NCBI GenBank assembly: GCA_910591455.2
Contig: OU342821.1
Coordinates: 17,931,787 to 17,995,786 of the forward strand
Reading direction: 5' to 3'
Origin: Pholis gunnellus
Taxonomy: Eukaryota > Chordata > Actinopteri > Perciformes > Pholidae
DNA length: 64,000 nt
Shown piece by piece: positions 60,901 to 64,000 of the stretch; within the stretch, counting starts at the first letter, position 1, and each line of letters opens with the position of its first letter. The translations under genes and the position numbers were made by a program. The notes beneath the pieces were generated by a model. It was not told where the DNA came from. It did no database searches and saw only the letters and a program-made list of their open reading frames with translations.

Positions 60901-63664
60901 CAAAAGTTATATAATCTCATCGCGGGTAATCGAAGCACAGAACCTCAAGTTCTTTGAGGTTCATTACAAATCCAGTGGTGGTCGATATTGTATTAATAAC
61001 GTGCTATATTACTTAGTTACTGCTGAAAGGAAAATGTTTTACATTAAAGTTTCATAAGATACATATTAACATAACACCCTAAATACTGTTGTTACAGTAT
61101 TTTTTTTTGTTTGTGTGAACTGACGGAATGCTTTGAGTGTATTGAAGGTTTGCAGAATGTGACCATTTGTTGTCCTGTTTTTTTTTTTTTAAAGGAAGAA
61201 CATGTATGTCGGATTAGAGGCGCCTCAGATGAACGGCGACACTCCCCATGATGATGGACATGGAGGGGGAGGAGGACACGAGGTCGGAGAGGAGCTTCAG
61301 CGCACGAGAAAGTAATTAAGATTTCACTCTCTCAAAATGAAATCAACGTGGATAGTTGAGTAAAGACAAAATCTCAATCGCAGTGGAACGTTGCCATGAT
61401 TTTCATACCATCAGGTTACTACGCGATCCTTGTACACGAGGCCGTTTCCCCGATTATAATCTCGATGACATGTTGTCAGCGAGGATATGCGTCGTTAAGT
61501 AAAAGTCATAACTTGGAAATAAGTTTCCAATGAGGAAATATCCCACACATGACTAAACAGCAGTTGTAGTGCTTCACTATTGCGCAACATTTATTTTTTC
61601 CTTCATTTGGAACAGGTTTTCCTTTCTTTGTAAACTATGACTAAGATGTTCCCGTCATGCACATGATGTGTAATTTACTGCCTATAGCTGAAGTAAACCA
61701 AGTTGTGCTATGAAACAATCTTGCACCCACTAACTGGAATGGCTCGCCCTCTACTTTAAGGTTTTGTGGAGGTCTTGTCCTGGATGTCAAGAGGAAGCTG
61801 CCATTCTTTGCCAGCGACTTCATGGACGCACTACACATCCAGTCTCTGTCTACAATCTTGTTCATCTATCTGGGCACAGTCACCAATGCGATCACATTTG
61901 GAGGCCTACTTGGTGATGCTACAGAAAACATGCAGGTAAGGGTTGTTTTTTTTTGTTTTACGTACGAGTAAGGTTTGTGTCTGCAGAGATATTGTGGTGC
62001 ACATGCAGAGGGAAGCTTCCTCACTGCAGACAAAACATGTCTCCCGTTCTCCTTGAACACGTTTAACTCGGTGCCTAAAAGATGAACTCTGACCTAGATA
62101 GAACTACTCCAGTTTGGACTGACTCTTACTGAGCGTAAATGCCGCAGTAGTTGACTGGGTATGTCTAGGTGACCCCTTATTTATTTTTTTATTTGACTTC
62201 TGTTGTCGACAAATGCAGGCAATGTGGTTCTATATAAATGTAAAATGGGGCATAACCTATACAAAATGAATTAAGAGGTGTACTCCAGCAATTAGTATTC
62301 CCCTTTTTATAAAGTTGGGGCACTCACAAAAGAACTTTTGTATCCTGACTTTTTGTCCCGAGTACAGGTCAAGCTCAATCCTACATTTCCCATAATGCAG
62401 CTGGATAGTGTCTGTCGTTAGACCTTCCCTGACATCTATTGAAACGACTCCCTCCCGAGCCACAGAAGACATTATGTAACTGTTTTCACAGAGCCAGTGG
62501 TACTCTGTACTTCATGTGCAAATATTAACACAACACTTGAGACAAAAAGAAAGACGAGGTACTGAGTTAAATTGAAGCAGCAAGTTATTTCATCCGTTCA
62601 CATTCTGAAGTAAAGGCTCAGAATTGCGCCTCAGCGGTAGAAAATGGCTCACAAGGCACTGTATGCATCCTATGTACACCTAAAGGTATGTGATTGACTG
62701 TTTTGGGGTGACGGAGCTGTTCTGTGTTAAGTCACACACACTGATGAACAACAACAAAAAAAGTTCACTTCATCTGGTAAGCCATGCTAATTTGGAGCTC
62801 AAGGGCTCCAAATACTGCATCCATCTGTTGTACCTGCTGTTGCTGCATGTGGGAGAGTTGGATAAATGGCATGAACTGCTGCATCCATCGCGGCGCCCCT
62901 GATAGCTGAGCGTACCGGGTTGTCCCTCGCTTTGCTCGCTCCCGTGGCAAGGAGCTGCGTCATCGCAGTCCTGCATTGCACCGGCCTCACGGATTTGGCC
63001 GGGCTGTAAATATCCACAGATCCAGATTACTCAGCCGATATAGCCTCGTCATGGCTGCATTACCCCCCCCCCCCCCCCCACCATGTCCTCAATCCTGTGT
63101 CACTCCCACTTCTCCACTCTGAGCACAGCAGAGGGAATCCCTGCCCTAACTTGACCTCTCTCTCAGCGCAGGTCCTCAGAGATGCAGCCAATTTGTCGAT
63201 TACTCATCCATCTACTGTGTCTACGTAGCTTGAGTCTGAACGGCTGACACGACTAGAATTAAACAGGCCTGTCCTGATGGGCCAGCCTTACAGATGCGTA
63301 ATGTGTGCAGGGAAAACAAAGCTTCCAGCTGCGTAAGCTAAATACTGAAAAAAAGAATGCGTCTGTTGAACAATGTATTTTTCCACGATTGTTAATGTGG
63401 AGCAATGCTCAGCGTATGAACGCCCCGTCTCATCTCTACTGTACATTTTCTTGGCCAAACTTGCTGTTTGTGTGTGTGTGTCTGTGTCCGTGTGTGTGAA
63501 GTCGGTCTGTTTTTGTTTCCATGTGTGCAGGGAGTGTTGGAAAGTTTCCTGGGGACGGCACTGACAGGAACAGTGTTCTGTCTGCTGGCCGGTCAGCCCC
63601 TGACGATCCTCAGCAGCACGGGCCCGGTGCTCGTGTTTGAAAGACTCCTCTTCAGCTTCAGCAA
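45575..63664 (+). CDS. slc4a4: Electrogenic sodium-bicarbonate cotransporter 1 (NBCe1), 5' part
   Basis: NBCe1 is a plasma-membrane cotransporter moving Na+ with bicarbonate/carbonate for epithelial transport and pH control. Thirteen exons are in the window: 45575-45591, 49943-50016, 50846-51013, 55512-55644, 56726-56886, 56980-57147, 58103-58179, 59023-59180, 59269-59356, 60362-60516, 61195-61311, 61761-61935 and 63531-63664. They encode 541 residues; the gene continues past the right edge. The start is MSSEKKVEDEAVLDRG, a B-type (NBCe1-B-like) N-terminus with VYIGVHVPKSY and a basic RRRRHRRK run. The cytosolic domain carries WKETARWIKFEEKVEEGGE, FMKKLPRDAEASNVL and the EVPVPTRFLF motif. The first membrane segments are near residues 468-491 (ILFIYLGTVTNAITFGG) and in exon 13 (LLAGQPLTILSSTGPVLVFE). 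The dck neighbour supports slc4a4. The mammalian NBCe1-A first exon was not found in intron 3. Confidence 0.95.
46951..46981. repeat. GT microsatellite
   Basis: A (TG)n tract in slc4a4 intron 1. Confidence 0.95.
47950..48300. mobile_element. Nonautonomous DNA element fragment with internal palindrome
   Basis: The stretch includes AAAGGAACAGTTGATCCCAA, an inverted pair (ACCTTGTTGTGAGCAG at 48032 and CTGCTCACAACAAGATCT at 48097), AATTATCTTGAGTAACCAGG and GAAGGCAGACTTCTCTACGG. These are features of a repeat I know as common in percomorph genomes. No frame codes for a transposase and the termini are eroded. Confidence 0.5.
48423..48441. repeat. Poly-G tract
   Basis: A run of 19 G in slc4a4 intron 1, a likely G-quadruplex former and sequencing-difficult site. 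Confidence 0.9.
51014..55511 (+). other. slc4a4: slc4a4 intron 3
   Basis: A 4.5 kb intron. In mammals the alternative promoter and first exon of NBCe1-A lie in the matching intron. I looked for a frame encoding that N-terminus (with its GERGRARSSTF block) and did not find one. A CAGA tetranucleotide tract is at 53667-53699 and a T run at about 52911-52925. No other gene was seen. Confidence 0.5.
53667..53699. repeat. CAGA tetranucleotide repeat
   Basis: About eight CAGA units in slc4a4 intron 3. Confidence 0.95.
57948..57985. repeat. Poly-T tract
   Basis: A run of 38 T in slc4a4 intron 6, ending about 115 bases before the exon at 58103. Its length and purity suggest an expanded polypyrimidine stretch or the A-tail of a minus-strand insertion; no SINE body was recognised beside it. 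Confidence 0.9.
58308..58340. repeat. GT microsatellite
   Basis: An interrupted (TG)n tract in slc4a4 intron 7. Confidence 0.9.
61936..63530 (+). other. slc4a4: slc4a4 intron 12
   Basis: A 1.6 kb intron bounded by CAG|GTAAGG and TGTGTGCAG. It has a 17-C run at 63063-63079 and a short TG tract near 63468-63500. No gene was recognised. The minus-strand frames around 62765-63017 carry no family signature. Confidence 0.5.
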
Positions 63665-64000
63665 GTGAGTATAGCTGGCGATCCAACTCATTCAGGCACT
63701 TTTTGAAATTAAATAATATCAGCGAAGGGTGAAATGGAGTTGGAGAAGCAAGATATTTATAGATTGTCGTCGATCCCCAAAGGACGGATACCGTTTGTGT
63801 GTTGACAGAGATGTTATCCTTGTGCCCCGTCTTTTGTATATTCAATAAATGCAAATAGATAATTCAAATTTACAGTTGGATGGAAACTTTGCTTTATTGT
63901 TCTGACTGACTGGAACATTTTTGAGCTTACTGTAAATCTGTTGCCAGCTGATTGTTAAGCGTTTTTGCCGCCTACTTCCTGTCCTGAATAACCACACACA
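63665..64000 (+). other. slc4a4: slc4a4 intron 13, incomplete
   Basis: It starts with the donor GTGAGTATA after AGC-AA. The next exon, starting with the G that completes Lys, lies beyond the window. Confidence 0.7.

Noticed and set aside
1..64000. tRNA, rRNA, CRISPR, operon or bacterial mobile-system content
   Set aside because: No tRNA-like cloverleaf arms, rRNA blocks or regularly spaced direct repeats were noticed. Gene structure is vertebrate throughout.

Overview
The window is nuclear DNA of a ray-finned fish, probably a percomorph. It has intron-split vertebrate genes, short GT-AG introns, many CA/GT and tetranucleotide microsatellites, and several interspersed repeats familiar from teleost genomes. 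No bacterial, viral or organellar gene organisation is visible. Exons were built by hand from splice sites and codon phase. All five complete models join without a frame break and have lengths close to those of their human orthologues.

Layout, left to right. Positions 1-6.8 kb hold no recognisable coding exon, only one hAT-like repeat. A GC-rich stretch ends in a good minus-strand splice donor at 6836. It is probably the noncoding first exon of the next minus-strand gene, for which erbin is the synteny guess. nln (neurolysin, minus, 14687-8734) follows. sgtb (plus, 16576-20462) shares a very short divergent promoter with it. trappc13 (minus, 30861-22961) is convergent with sgtb. mob1b (plus, 31970-36694), dck (plus, 39563-44356) and the 5' half of slc4a4 (plus, 45575 to beyond the right edge) complete the window.

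The genes do not form a pathway. nln is a peptidase, sgtb a tail-anchored-protein co-chaperone, trappc13 a TRAPPIII subunit, mob1b a Hippo-pathway kinase co-activator, dck a deoxynucleoside salvage kinase and slc4a4 an electrogenic sodium-bicarbonate cotransporter. Their order reflects two conserved vertebrate neighbourhoods: NLN-SGTB-TRAPPC13 (human 5q12) and MOB1B-DCK-SLC4A4 (human 4q13). They meet here between trappc13 and mob1b, in a 1.1 kb divergent intergenic region with a CTCF-like motif and an ATCT microsatellite.

The most useful details are an 18-base trappc13 microexon, a separate first coding exon giving slc4a4 an MSSEKK N-terminus, a mob1b substitution in its PFPKNF motif, and several short inverted-repeat elements. 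I found no convincing undescribed biological system; the novelty is mostly in gene structure and genome architecture.
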